Assembly (NCBI RefSeq): GCF_002272245.1
Contig: NZ_NPDD01000198.1
Location: 1 to 60,780 of the forward strand
From: Bacillus sp. 7884-1
GTDB lineage: Bacteria > Bacillota > Bacilli > Bacillales > Cytobacillaceae
Direction of reading: 5' to 3'
Length of the DNA: 60,780 bases
Shown here: positions 44,520 through 53,624 of the stretch, piece after piece
Layout of the letters: each line of letters begins with the position of its first letter
Position numbering within the stretch: the first letter of the stretch is position 1
The notes under the pieces: model-generated
The model's database searches: none
What the model saw: only the letters and a program-made list of their open reading frames with translations
What the model was told of the DNA's origin: nothing
Translations under genes and position numbers: made by a program

Positions 44520-45839
44520 ATGATAGATTGGAAAAGTATTAATGAAGAAGGTTTGTTAGCTCCCACAATGGCAAAAGATTTTCCAAACCTGCCGGTGGTA
44601 AAATCAGAGGGATTGTTTTATGTAGGTGTTGACGGCAGAAAATATCTAGATTTCACCTCTGGTATTGCAACTGAAAATACAGGACACAGACATCCAAGAG
44701 TGATTGCAGCAATAAAAGACCAAGTTGACCATTTAGTTCACGGTCCGATTGGGATCATCAATTACGAGTCTATTATTACATTAGCCAAAAAAATGAAAGC
44801 GGTTTTACCAGAGCCTTTAGACTGTTTTTTCTTTGGAAATAGCGGTGCCGAGGCGATTGAAGGTGCAGTTAAATTAGCAAGACATGTGACGAAAAGACCC
44901 TATGTTGTATCGTTCCTTGGAGGATTCCATGGTAGAACGATGGGAGCCCTAAGTCTTACTACCTCTAAAAGTAAATACAGAAGGAATTTACCTGTTGGAG
45001 CCAATATGACGTATCAATTACCGTATGCTCAGATTTCGGAAACTCCACTAGGATATAACCATGACGAATATTGGTCTAGACACGTTGAAAAGGACTTTGA
45101 ACGACTCTTTAATCACCAAGTAGCCCCAGATGAAGTAGCAGCTGTTATTTTGGAACCAGTGTTAGGAGAAGGCGGTTATGTTATCCCGCCAAAGGCTTGG
45201 CTGCAAAAAATAAGGGAAATCTGCGATCGCGAAGGAATTTTGTTAATCTTTGATGAAGTTCAAACCGGTTTTGGACGTACTGGAGACTGGTTTGCCGCCA
45301 ATCGATTTGGAGTGACCCCCGATATAATGGCGATTGCAAAAGGGATTGCCAGCGGATTACCACTTAGTGCCACTGTTGCATCACAAGAATTAATGGAACA
45401 ATGGGCCATTGGCAGCCATAGTACAACATTTGGCGGAAATCCTGTCGCATGTGCTGCAGCGTGTGCAACGATTGATGTTCTAAGAGATGAAGGTTTAGTT
45501 GAAAATGCTAGAATGTTAGGTGACTATGCATTAAATAAATTAATAGCTCTTCAAGAAAAACACCCTGCGATTGGGACCGTACGTGGGATTGGGTTGATGT
45601 TGGGTATTGAAATTGTCCATCCTGAAACGGGGGAACCAAATGGTAAAGGGTTAATGAACATTCTTGAGAAGTGTCTAGACAAGGGAGTCATTTTCTATTT
45701 AAGTGGTAATAAAGGTGAAGTCATCCGAATGATGCCCCCGCTTACTATCGATAAAGAACATTTGGATCTTGGTATATCCTTGCTGGAAGAAGCGGTCACT
45801 GAATACGAAATAGAATCTAATTTGGGGGTTTATAGATGA
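44520..45839 (+). CDS. Class III PLP-dependent aminotransferase
   Basis: The protein has 439 residues of the omega-amino acid class (4-aminobutyrate/ornithine type). [57 protein letters not shown] and the PLP lysine in [14 protein letters not shown] are all present. The stop overlaps the symporter start by four bases (ATGA), so the two form one operon: uptake followed by transamination. Position beside arginase suggests ornithine, GABA or a similar omega-amino acid, which remains inference. Confidence 0.92.
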   Translation: MIDWKSINEEGLLAPTMAKDFPNLPVVKSEGLFYVGVDGRKYLDFTSGIATENTGHRHPRVIAAIKDQVDHLVHGPIGIINYESIITLAKKMKAVLPEPLDCFFFGNSGAEAIEGAVKLARHVTKRPYVVSFLGGFHGRTMGALSLTTSKSKYRRNLPVGANMTYQLPYAQISETPLGYNHDEYWSRHVEKDFERLFNHQVAPDEVAAVILEPVLGEGGYVIPPKAWLQKIREICDREGILLIFDEVQTGFGRTGDWFAANRFGVTPDIMAIAKGIASGLPLSATVASQELMEQWAIGSHSTTFGGNPVACAAACATIDVLRDEGLVENARMLGDYALNKLIALQEKHPAIGTVRGIGLMLGIEIVHPETGEPNGKGLMNILEKCLDKGVIFYLSGNKGEVIRMMPPLTIDKEHLDLGISLLEEAVTEYEIESNLGVYR

Positions 45840-47244
45840 ATATACTTGATACGCTTGTACTTCTCCTGTATTTTGGTGTACTGATGGTTGTAGGGATTAT
45901 TGGAATCAAAAAGGCAAAGTCAGAAAAAGATTTTTTACTGGCAGGAAGCCGTTTAGGCTACTTTAGCCATGTCGGTTGTTTAGCTGCGGTCATTATTGGC
46001 GGTGCGGCAACGGTTCGACCACTTTAGGATATGATGTGGGTATTTCCGGTTTTTGGTTTGTTTCAATGATGGGCTTTGGTATCGCTGCATTGGGATTATT
46101 CGTTGTGAATAAGATAGGCGGTTATGAGGTTTTTACGATCAGTCAGCTGCTCGGAAAGCGTTTTGGTGAAGGGACTCAACTCATTAGTGCGATTGTTACT
46201 AGCATCTACACTCTTATGATCGTCGTAACCCAAGTAATTGGTATGGGAAATGTCATTCACGTGTTACTCGGCTGGCCGGTTATTCCTTCTATGTTTATTG
46301 GTGGTGGAATCGTCCTCTTTTATACCATTCTAGGTGGAATGTGGAGTATCACATTAACTGATATTATTCAATTTGCTGTGATGACTATAGGTGTATTCTT
46401 TATCATGTTCCCTTATAGCGTTGATAGTGTTGGTGGATTAACGGCCCTTTTCCATAGTATGCCAGAAAGTCATAATAGCCTGACTAACATTGGTTGGGAT
46501 CGAATTTTTCAATACTTTTTATTATACTTTTTTGGATTAATGGTTTCTCAAGATATTTGGCAGCGTGTCTTTACAGCAAAGAACCAAAAGGTAATGAAAA
46601 GCAGTGCTGTCTCTGCTGGTGTGTATAGTGTTTTTTATGCCTTAGCACTAAGTATTGTTGGTATGTGTGCATTCGTACTTCTCCCGAATTTAGGGAGCTC
46701 TCAATCTGCTTTTACTAGTTTGGCAATAGAAATTTTACCTCCAGGCTTAATGGGACTTGTCCTTGCAAGTGTTTGTTCTGCACTCATGTCGAATGCATCT
46801 GGAGCCATCTTTGCCTCTGCAACTTTAATCACGAATGATATTATTAAGGTTTACTCAAAAAAGAAGATGAACGATAAAGAGGTTATCAAAACGTCTCGGA
46901 TTGTCACACTCGGATTAGGTGTGATATCGATTATTTTCTCAATCTGGATTCAAAACATCCTTGTTGCATTAGATATGGCTTATGCGATTTTATCTGGTGC
47001 GATATTCGTCCCGCTGATTATTGGTCTATATTGGAAGCGTGTAACAAGTAAAGCTGCTTTTTATTCAATTATCGCTAGTTCACTCGTCATCTTTATTACT
47101 TTCATGATCTATGGTATCACGTCAACACTGCCAATCATTTACGGTTTAGTTACAGGTGTCATTGTAATCGTAAGTCTAACACTGATGAATCCTGCTGCTA
47201 TTCAGATACACGAGAGCAATCTTAAAACGACCAATCATAAATAA
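45836..47244 (+). pseudogene. Sodium:solute symporter with a single-base frameshift
   Basis: The first 60 codons read DTLVLLLYFGVLMVVGIIG and SEKDFLLAGSRLGYFS, then end at TAG just after 46011-46014 (ACGGTTCG). The next frame continues with STTLGYDVGISGFWFVSM and about 12 spans of the SSS family to 47244, including LGGMWSITLTDIIQF and SQDIWQRVFTAKN. One missing G restores a normal GAATGSTTLGYD segment. The N-terminal spans and the sodium-site region are separated from the rest, so the transporter is inactive unless this is an assembly error. Confidence 0.85.
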
Positions 47245-47285
47245 AAACGGAAAAGGGGCTTGTTTGATGCCCCTTTTCCGTTTTT
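47243..47285 (+). terminator. Terminator of the aminotransferase-symporter operon
   Basis: AAAAACGGAAAAGGGGC and its exact complement form a 17-bp stem with a nine-base loop, starting at the stop codon and ending in TTTTT. Confidence 0.9.
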
Positions 47286-47319
47286 ATTTATCCTCACTTC
47301 AAAGGTTTACCTCGGATTT

Positions 47320-47619
47320 TTATATTTTTATCCATTCAATGAGTTCTGATATTGCGTCTTCAAAATCAATAACAACTGTACCATCTTCAGGAATTTCACC
47401 TATTCTGTTTTCAAATTCATCTAACAGGACAGAAAGCTCCTCCATGTTCTCATAAGATGGTTGTTTCTTTTTTTTATGTTGTTTCGCTTTTTGCAGAAGG
47501 TCACTGAAATATTCATCGTCCCCGATTTCGTCAATGCCACTCCAAACCTCTTGTAATGCACTCTCTAATTTTTGAACAGAAGAATGCAGTTTTTGTAATT
47601 TCTCTATGGTTGTGTCCAT
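47320..47619 (-). CDS. Small acidic helical protein, unknown
   Basis: The protein has 99 residues with a predicted coiled coil (EKLQKLHSSVQKLESALQEV), a Lys-rich centre and an acidic C-terminus. The ATG at 47619 follows GGAAGGAG. It starts 17 bp after the PC4-like pseudogene and was probably its operon partner. No family is recognised. Confidence 0.6.
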   Translation of the reverse strand: MDTTIEKLQKLHSSVQKLESALQEVWSGIDEIGDDEYFSDLLQKAKQHKKKKQPSYENMEELSVLLDEFENRIGEIPEDGTVVIDFEDAISELIEWIKI

Positions 47620-47635
47620 AACATATTTCTCCTTC

Positions 47636-47860
47636 CTATTCCAAACCCATTTCATTTAATAATTTCTTTAACTGGATTAACTCCTCTTTTGATAGGGTAA
47701 TACCTTTGCCCATTTTCTCATGGCTTTGGTCCCAATCCCGCAAATCATATTTCGGCTAACGGTCGTTCCAACTGATGAGATTTAGTTCCTTGTTCCATCC
47801 CTTCGCACCTTCTGAAATGATTCCTATCGTTTCCTTTATTTCATATATTAAGCTCGCCAT
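47636..47860 (-). pseudogene. YdbC-like PC4-type ssDNA-binding protein with a nonsense codon
   Basis: One frame of 75 codons reads YEIKETIGIISEGAKGWNKEL, SWNDR, a TAG, PKYDLRDW and EKMGKGITLSKEELI. This is the YdbC/PC4 coactivator-type fold in full length. The TAG (47756-47758) is at residue 35, where relatives have a charged residue before PKYD. AAGGGGTG precedes the ATG. A single base change accounts for the break. Confidence 0.8.
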
Positions 47861-48039
47861 TATTACACCCCTTTTAGGTTCTCTACAATAATCTTCCCTT
47901 TATATAAGATAGACACCAAAAAATCTTGAAAAAAACATCCAATTTTTTTAAAAAAAATGTGATCGTTTTATTTGTTGTGTTATATAATAACTAATAATAA
48001 TAAAACTGTTATATAACATTAAGAAAAGGGGTAATGAAG

Positions 48040-48363
48040 ATGAACAAAACAGATTCAATCGCACGGAGAATTCTTGGTTGGAAGTTAAATAGATGGGACC
48101 GCTGGTTTGATTATGAAAAAGGTGTTTTCATCCATGATTCTGAATTTCAACCTGAGAAAAATCTTGAACATGCCATGCTTATCGTTAAAAGACTAGAGGA
48201 ATTCGGGTTTACTTTTTCAACAGCTGGAGAATCCGAAGTTAGCTTTAATAATATTCGCGCGAAAGGTGAAACATTAGCACAAGCCATTACCAATGGAGCC
48301 TATTCCATCATTGAACAACACTCCGTCGCCAACACCACTAGAATCTGGAGCACTCTGTGTTAA
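48040..48363 (+). CDS. Phage ABA-sandwich (BC1872-like) protein
   Basis: The protein has 107 residues with the family order IARRILGWKLNRWDRWFD, LEHAMLIVKRLEEFGFTFS and an Ala-rich ending. Such small proteins occur in phages and scattered in Bacillus chromosomes; the function is unknown. The ATG at 48040, eight bases after AAAGGGG, is preferred to the one at 48034. No other phage gene adjoins it. Confidence 0.72.
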   Translation: MNKTDSIARRILGWKLNRWDRWFDYEKGVFIHDSEFQPEKNLEHAMLIVKRLEEFGFTFSTAGESEVSFNNIRAKGETLAQAITNGAYSIIEQHSVANTTRIWSTLC

Positions 48364-48406
48364 CAAGTTTGTAAAATTTCTCCATTTTAAATTAATAAAA
48401 TAGCAA

Positions 48407-48445
48407 AAAGAGTCCCAAGACACTTAATTCGTCTCAGGACTCTTT
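48407..48445. terminator. Bidirectional terminator between convergent genes
   Basis: AAAGAGTCC and GGACTCTTT arms, extended inside by AGAC/GTCT, lie between the convergent ABA-sandwich and NAD(P)-binding genes. Confidence 0.8.
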
Positions 48446-48452
48446 ATATATA

Positions 48453-49067
48453 TTATTCCGCTTCACCTACAACAGTAAATCTTTCGTTCAGGTGCTTAAG
48501 ATTTTCAACTTCATCTGCTACTGCAATCGCAAAGTCAGCATAGCTGATATAACTTTCTCCTTTTGAATTAACAAGGAGGTGATCTTTACCCGCTTGATAA
48601 GATCCCGTTCTTTTTCCTTCTGGATTGAAAATTGCAGAAGGGCTGATAAATGTCCATGTTAAATCAGAAGTCTCCTGTAATTCTTGTAGGTTCCTTGCTT
48701 GACCTTGTGCAGTTGGTTTAAACATATCCGGAAATTCAGGAGTGTCAATTACTCTTACTGTTTTATTCTCGTCGACAAAAAGACTTCCAGCTCCTCCGAC
48801 AACCATTAATCTTGTACCTGTCTCTTTTAACGCCTCGATTAATGCGTGACCCGCATCCACATGAGCTTGTTCTTCTCCAAGCGGCGCTCCAAAGGCATTA
48901 ATAACAACATCAAACGCTCTTAAATCATCAGATGTTAAATCGAATACATTTTTCTCAATGACTGCAACATTTTTATCTTGAATTTTAGATGCATCTCTTA
49001 CGATAGTTGTAACGTTGTGTCCCCGATTTCCTGCTTTTCCACTTGCTCCAATAACTGCGATGTTCAT
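48453..49067 (-). CDS. NAD(P)H-binding oxidoreductase with a shortened Rossmann helix
   Basis: The protein has 204 residues of the NmrA/SDR-like NAD(P)-binding family (VVINAFGAPLGEE, WTFISPSAIFNPEG). The opening AVIGASGKAGNRGHNVTTIV lacks the eight to ten residues that relatives have between the glycine motif and RGH, an apparent in-frame deletion of the first Rossmann helix. Cofactor binding may be impaired. GGAGG precedes the ATG at 49067. It is the third gene of the catE-like operon, 16 bp after the monooxygenase. Confidence 0.85.
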   Translation of the reverse strand: MNIAVIGASGKAGNRGHNVTTIVRDASKIQDKNVAVIEKNVFDLTSDDLRAFDVVINAFGAPLGEEQAHVDAGHALIEALKETGTRLMVVGGAGSLFVDENKTVRVIDTPEFPDMFKPTAQGQARNLQELQETSDLTWTFISPSAIFNPEGKRTGSYQAGKDHLLVNSKGESYISYADFAIAVADEVENLKHLNERFTVVGEAE

Positions 49068-49082
49068 TATGATTTCCTCCAA

Positions 49083-50153
49083 TTATATAATATAGTTGCT
49101 TGTTGCCTTTTTTATCAATGGAGCAACCTCAGCTGCCAATAATTCAATGTTTTTGGCTACTTTATTAAAAGGTAACCCGCCTATATCCACTTGTGCTAGA
49201 AAACGTTTATGACCAAAAAGCTCGTGCTGATGAAGAACTTTCTCGACAATTTGCTGCGGACTTCCTACGAACAAAGCGGTATTTGGACTTGCCATATGCT
49301 CGAAGTCCTCCCTTGACATTCTTGTCCCCATCCCTCGTTGGCGATTCACATAGGACCAATAATTTGAATAATAAGGAAAGAACTCGTCTTTGGCTTGCTG
49401 TGTAGTTTCAGCAATGAAAGCATGGCCTGTTACACCCACCTTTAAAACATCAGGTGAATGACCTGCTTCTATTCCCGCCTTCCGGTAAAGATCCACAAGG
49501 TGTTTGAAACGCAATGGATCTCCGCCTAAAATGGCCAGCGCCATGCCAACTCCAAATTTCCCTGCACGGACGGCACTATCAGGCGTCCCGCCAACACCAA
49601 TCCAAATCGGTATTTGCTCTTGTAGAGGTCGTGGTGAAATTTCTGCATTCCTTAAGGGAGAACGAAAATCACCCGTCCAAGTGACTCTTTCATTTTTATT
49701 TAGCTGCAATAGCAATTCCATATGTTCGGAAAAAAGCTCATCATAGTCGTTGGTACTGTACCCAAAAAGCGGGAATGATTCTATAAAAGCTCCTCGGCCA
49801 GCCAAGATTTCTGCACGACCATCAGAGAGCAAATCCAATGTGGCAAAATCCTCGAATAAGCGAACCGGGTCAAGCGTACTTAACACACTTGTAGTACTGG
49901 TTAATTTAATTCGATTTGTTGCTTGTGCAATAGCAGCTAAAATAACTGCAGGAGAAGAGGAAGCATAATCCAAACGGTGATGTTCCCCTACCCCAAAAAC
50001 ATCTAGACCAGCTTCATCCGCAAGCTTTGCCGCTTGTATCATTTCCTTCATTCGTTGTTTGGGGGTTATCGTTTTGTTCGTCAAGGGATCCGGACCGATA
50101 TCAGCAAGTGTATAAATTCCTATTTCAATGCCGTTATGATTACTAGTAGACAT
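49083..50153 (-). CDS. LLM-class flavin-dependent oxidoreductase
   Basis: The protein has 356 residues of the luciferase-like TIM-barrel family: GIYTLADIGPDPLTN, FGVGEHHRLDYASSSP, GRAEILAGRGAFIESFPLFG and IWIGVGGTPDSAVRAG. It uses reduced flavin to oxidise an organic substrate. AAGGAGG precedes the ATG. It is the second gene of the operon with the catE-like and NAD(P)-binding genes, which suggests a shared aromatic or quinone substrate. Confidence 0.9.
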   Translation of the reverse strand: MSTSNHNGIEIGIYTLADIGPDPLTNKTITPKQRMKEMIQAAKLADEAGLDVFGVGEHHRLDYASSSPAVILAAIAQATNRIKLTSTTSVLSTLDPVRLFEDFATLDLLSDGRAEILAGRGAFIESFPLFGYSTNDYDELFSEHMELLLQLNKNERVTWTGDFRSPLRNAEISPRPLQEQIPIWIGVGGTPDSAVRAGKFGVGMALAILGGDPLRFKHLVDLYRKAGIEAGHSPDVLKVGVTGHAFIAETTQQAKDEFFPYYSNYWSYVNRQRGMGTRMSREDFEHMASPNTALFVGSPQQIVEKVLHQHELFGHKRFLAQVDIGGLPFNKVAKNIELLAAEVAPLIKKATSNYII

Positions 50154-50169
50154 TCGGAGTCCTCCTTAT

Positions 50170-51021
50170 CTAAACTGCTAACTCAACTTTGTTTCCAGAA
50201 GGGTCATGAGTTATAAAAGAATGGTTTACTTCCATAACATGGGCACCAATCTTTTTCAAATTAGATACGCATTTGTTCCGTACTTCATCATTAGGCAAAA
50301 TGAGTGTAAAAGATTCTAAACCTACACTATTTAAGGAAGGAGTTGGTGCCCCTGCCCCATTCCATGTATTGAGTCCGATGTGATGGTGATACTTTCCAGC
50401 GGAAAGAAATAGCGCCTGCCCGCCATATCGATTGACCACATCAAATCCAAGTCCTTTAACATAAAATTCTTCTGTCCTCTTTAATTCAGAAACATGCAAA
50501 TGAATATGACCCATTACCGTTCCTTCCGGCATTCCCTTCCACTTCTCACCTGGTTTAACAATAGTCAATAGATTTTCAAAATCTAGTGGATCTACCGTCA
50601 TAGCCACTTCTTCGCCTTTCCATCTCCATTCAGAAGGATCCCGATCGATATAAATTTCAATACCATTTCCATCTGGATCATTTAAATACAATGCCTCACT
50701 TACAAGGTGGTCTGAAGACCCAAATTTTATCCCCTTGTTCACCAAGTGAATCACAATATTGGCTAAATCTGTTCTTTCTGGTAATAGGATAGCGAAATGA
50801 TATAAGCCTGTTGTTCTTCCTTGTTTTGGAATGACCTGGTCAGGTTGTTCAAGTGATAAAATGCTTACTTTTCCATCACTTGTTAGTTTTACCGTTGAAA
50901 TGGATTGTTCTAAAATATCGAAACCAAGTACATCTTGATAGAATTTTAATGAACGCTCTAAATTTTCTACCTTAATTTTGACATGCCCCACAAATGTAGT
51001 TGGTTTTGTGTGAAATCCCAT
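50170..51021 (-). CDS. catE: CatE-like two-domain VOC dioxygenase
   Basis: The protein has 283 residues, matching Bacillus CatE (catechol 2,3-dioxygenase). Two vicinal-oxygen-chelate halves start with GHVKIKVENLERSLKFYQ and GHIHLHVSELKRTEEFY; His and Glu ligands occur in LYHFAILLP, GIEIYID, HHHIGLNTW and GNKVELAV. It should open catechol-type rings. AGGAGG precedes the ATG. It heads a three-gene operon divergent from an HxlR regulator, as catE is linked to YodB/CatR control in B. subtilis. The substrate here is not proven. Confidence 0.82.
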   Translation of the reverse strand: MGFHTKPTTFVGHVKIKVENLERSLKFYQDVLGFDILEQSISTVKLTSDGKVSILSLEQPDQVIPKQGRTTGLYHFAILLPERTDLANIVIHLVNKGIKFGSSDHLVSEALYLNDPDGNGIEIYIDRDPSEWRWKGEEVAMTVDPLDFENLLTIVKPGEKWKGMPEGTVMGHIHLHVSELKRTEEFYVKGLGFDVVNRYGGQALFLSAGKYHHHIGLNTWNGAGAPTPSLNSVGLESFTLILPNDEVRNKCVSNLKKIGAHVMEVNHSFITHDPSGNKVELAV

Positions 51022-51127
51022 AAAACCCCTCCTAGAGTCATTTTTCTTATGATAATTTGTCAGCTAAAAACAAATAACAGTCAGTTACTTTATGTAAGTT
51101 AGTATATTAATGTTATTATATATTGTC

Positions 51128-51175
51128 AAGTAACTAGATTTACTTTTGTTAACGAATAACATTTTGTGGTATACT
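51128..51175 (+). promoter_or_regulatory. HxlR gene promoter with upstream palindrome
   Basis: TTGTTA (51146-51151) and TATACT (51170-51175) are spaced by 18 bp. Immediately upstream AAGTAA (51128-51133) and TTACTT (51140-51145) form a 6-bp inverted repeat, a candidate operator for the HxlR protein in the shared divergent region. Confidence 0.5.
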
Positions 51176-51200
51176 ATAAATAAGAGAGGTGTAATGTAGT

Positions 51201-51527
51201 ATGAAACAACCTACTATATGTCCAAAATTTGAAAAAGCCATCTCACTACTCAGTCAAAGATGGAGTGCATTAGTTATTTATCAGCTATTATCTGGTTCGC
51301 AACGGTTTACTGAAATTCAGTCCGCCATTGGCATAAGTGGTAAAGTATTATCCGATCGTTTAAAGGATTTAGAACACCAAGGAATAGTAAAACGTGAGGT
51401 CATACCCGAAACACCAGTCATTATTGAGTACTCATTAACCGATAAAGGTCGTTCACTAGAAGCGGTCCTACGAGAAATAGAGAGCTGGTCTCAGCTTTGG
51501 GTGAAACCGGAACCCGAGTTATCTTAA
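51201..51527 (+). CDS. HxlR/YodB-type regulator with conserved N-terminal Cys
   Basis: The protein has 108 residues and is a winged helix (ISLLSQRWSALVIYQLLSG, RFTEIQSAIGISGKVLSDRLKDLE split). The N-terminal Cys7 (PTICPKFEKAI) sits where redox-sensing YodB (Cys6) and CatR (Cys7) carry theirs. These respond to quinones and diamide. It is divergent from the catE-like operon and probably represses it. GAGAGGTG precedes the ATG. Confidence 0.88.
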   Translation: MKQPTICPKFEKAISLLSQRWSALVIYQLLSGSQRFTEIQSAIGISGKVLSDRLKDLEHQGIVKREVIPETPVIIEYSLTDKGRSLEAVLREIESWSQLWVKPEPELS

Positions 51528-51572
51528 ATGCCGAAGCATAACTTTTTATGAAAAATAAAATAAAACGAAAAT

Positions 51573-51676
51573 AGACAAGAGCAGGATACCTAAGTAAGGT
51601 TCCTGCTCTTGTCTCTATCATAGGGACGGTTCCCATGGCTTTTAATGAAGTTAGTTCTGACCAAAAGAACCGTCCC
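51573..51676. repeat. Compound inverted-repeat element
   Basis: AGACAAGAGCAGGA (51573-51586) pairs perfectly with 51601-51614, a terminator-like stem. Just after it GGGACGGTTC (51623-51632) pairs perfectly with GAACCGTCCC (51667-51676). GGGACGGTTC repeats of this kind are scattered in Bacillus genomes. The block separates the convergent HxlR and rarD genes. Confidence 0.65.
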
Positions 51677-51684
51677 CCTGGCAA

Positions 51685-52614
51685 CTATATGCTCTTTGCG
51701 TTTGTAGCTACTGTTGATATTTTTCGTTTTTTTACCATCTGACGAATATTGGAAATACTAAAGATTACTAAAGCAATCCAGATACATGAAAAAGTAACAG
51801 CATGGTCCTTCGTAAATGACTCCCCGTATATAAGTACTCCAAGTAGTAAACTAATAGTCGGAGCAATATATTGTAAGAAGCCCACGAGGTAAAGGGGAAT
51901 CTTTTGTGCCCCAATACCAAACCATAATAGCGGCAAGGCTGTGGCGATTCCTGATCCTAGTAATAATAAATCAACTTTAAGGGACCCTGTCGCGAAGCTA
52001 TGCTGACCATTTATACCTAAATAAGCTAAAAACAATAAAGCAAACGGTACTATAAACAATGTTTCCAGTAACAAACCTAAAATGGAATCCACTTTTATTA
52101 GTTTCTTTGACAGTCCATAAAAACCAAAGGATAGTGCTAATATCAGTGCAATCCATGGAAAAGTTCCAAGCGATACCGTCATATAGACTACACCGATTCC
52201 GGCTACCGCAAATGAGACTGCCTGCCACCTATTCATCTTTTCACCTAAGACAAAAACCCCTAACAATACAGCGACAAGCGGGTTGATAAAGTAGCCTAAA
52301 CTTGCCTCCACGATGTGGTTTGTATTCACAGCAAATATATAAACGAACCAGTTAATACTAATTAATAGCGAAGCAAGGAAAAGTCCAAGCCATGTTTTTT
52401 TCTGTTTCATTTGAACTTGAAAAAAGTTTTTTAATAGTTTTCGCTTCAAAATACCTACTATCAGTAAAACGAAAATAAAAGACCAAATGACTCGATGAGC
52501 CAAAATTTCAAGCGCTGAAACTTGATCTATAAATTTCCAATAGATAGGTAAAACTCCCCAAAATATATATGCACCGGCCGTATAGTAAATTCCTTTTGTA
52601 TGTTCACGTTCCAT
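51685..52614 (-). CDS. rarD: RarD-type EamA transporter
   Basis: The protein has 309 residues with ten spans in two EamA halves. It begins KGIYYTAGAYIFWGVLPIYWK and has LEILAHRVIWSFIF, both typical of RarD. It exports or imports small metabolites; the RarD substrate is unknown. The ATG at 52614 is preferred because AAGGTG lies nine bases before it. It is single, ending near the inverted-repeat element. Confidence 0.9.
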   Translation of the reverse strand: MEREHTKGIYYTAGAYIFWGVLPIYWKFIDQVSALEILAHRVIWSFIFVLLIVGILKRKLLKNFFQVQMKQKKTWLGLFLASLLISINWFVYIFAVNTNHIVEASLGYFINPLVAVLLGVFVLGEKMNRWQAVSFAVAGIGVVYMTVSLGTFPWIALILALSFGFYGLSKKLIKVDSILGLLLETLFIVPFALLFLAYLGINGQHSFATGSLKVDLLLLGSGIATALPLLWFGIGAQKIPLYLVGFLQYIAPTISLLLGVLIYGESFTKDHAVTFSCIWIALVIFSISNIRQMVKKRKISTVATNAKSI

Positions 52615-52774
52615 ATCTTTTTTCACCTTATTTCAGTTTTATCGTAGTTGTTAAACACGCTCTTAAAAAACATATGTAATTATATCACACTATTCTTTTT
52701 ATACTAGGATTATTACACTTTAACATTACTGTAAATTTACCATTACCGATGACTCATTAACAGGGAGTATCTTC

Positions 52775-52811
52775 AAAGGAGCGTTTCTGCTTTATCCAGG
52801 AACGCTCCTTT
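52775..52811 (-). terminator. Terminator of the sigma/anti-sigma operon
   Basis: AAAGGAGCGTT and AACGCTCCTTT form an 11-bp perfect stem extended by CTG/CAG, about 60 bp past the anti-sigma stop. Confidence 0.75.
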
Positions 52812-52874
52812 GATTTTAAGTTTGATGAATAGTTTTTAACAATTTATTTGTTTGAAGATACCTCACTTTATTCA

Positions 52875-53624
52875 TTAATCCTTTATGGATGTATCTTTCT
52901 CTACATTTTTCGGTTGAAGAGGATTGTTTTCTAAAATAGTTTCTACTTCTTCATACCCCTCTAGAAAAGCAAAGTTATATCTTGCTGGAAGCGCGAAAAC
53001 ATATTCATTATTTTGGCCCAGCATTGTTGGACCAACCGGTGCAGCACCAATATGAAATTCCCCCTTTTCAAGTGAGGACCATTGTTCAAGAGAAAAAATC
53101 ATAATCGGAATATCTTGTCTTGGTTTAGCCTCCGTCCATTCAGGATGTCTTATTAATAGGATTGGACCACTTTCCATTTGTTGTTGATCTGTAGCTATAC
53201 CATCCCAAGAATCCGATACAATCTGATAGCCCTCCCAACTTATTGGTAACGTAAAGGTAAATCCATATTCTACATTTTCATAAAGGTTTTCTACCGTTTC
53301 ATTTTGATCTATATCCTCTTTATCATTGTTTTTATCTACTGTAGTTTCTCCTTTACCTTGTTGCCCTTGTTGATTTGAATCGAGACCTACTATCGGAATC
53401 ATAAGAATAGCGAATAACACGAATGCAGTAATACCTACTAATCCTAATGAAATCTTTTTCATTATTACCATTCTTTTTTTCTTCATATCATATGAATTCG
53501 CAAATTGTATTAGATTTTCATGAATGATATCTTGGGTTTCTTTCGTAAACTTTTTATCGTAATCAGGTTCTGATAATGATCGAATTTTTTTCTCTAAATC
53601 ATAAAACCTCTCATTCTTTTTCAT
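52875..53624 (-). CDS. Probable membrane-bound anti-sigma factor
   Basis: The protein has 249 residues: a charged cytoplasmic part (about 1-50), one span at about 58-78, an Asn/Asp/Gln-rich linker and an extracytoplasmic domain (about 110-240, YGFTFTLPISWEGYQIV). The gene overlaps the sigma gene by 14 bp and lies immediately downstream, the usual order for ECF sigma and anti-sigma pairs. The extracellular domain does not match a family I can name. Confidence 0.75.
   Translation of the reverse strand: MKKNERFYDLEKKIRSLSEPDYDKKFTKETQDIIHENLIQFANSYDMKKKRMVIMKKISLGLVGITAFVLFAILMIPIVGLDSNQQGQQGKGETTVDKNNDKEDIDQNETVENLYENVEYGFTFTLPISWEGYQIVSDSWDGIATDQQQMESGPILLIRHPEWTEAKPRQDIPIMIFSLEQWSSLEKGEFHIGAAPVGPTMLGQNNEYVFALPARYNFAFLEGYEEVETILENNPLQPKNVEKDTSIKD

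Noticed and set aside
48040..48363. Prophage remnant
   Set aside because: One ABA-sandwich protein is present, but no integrase, terminase, structural or lysis gene adjoins it, and no attachment-site repeat is seen.
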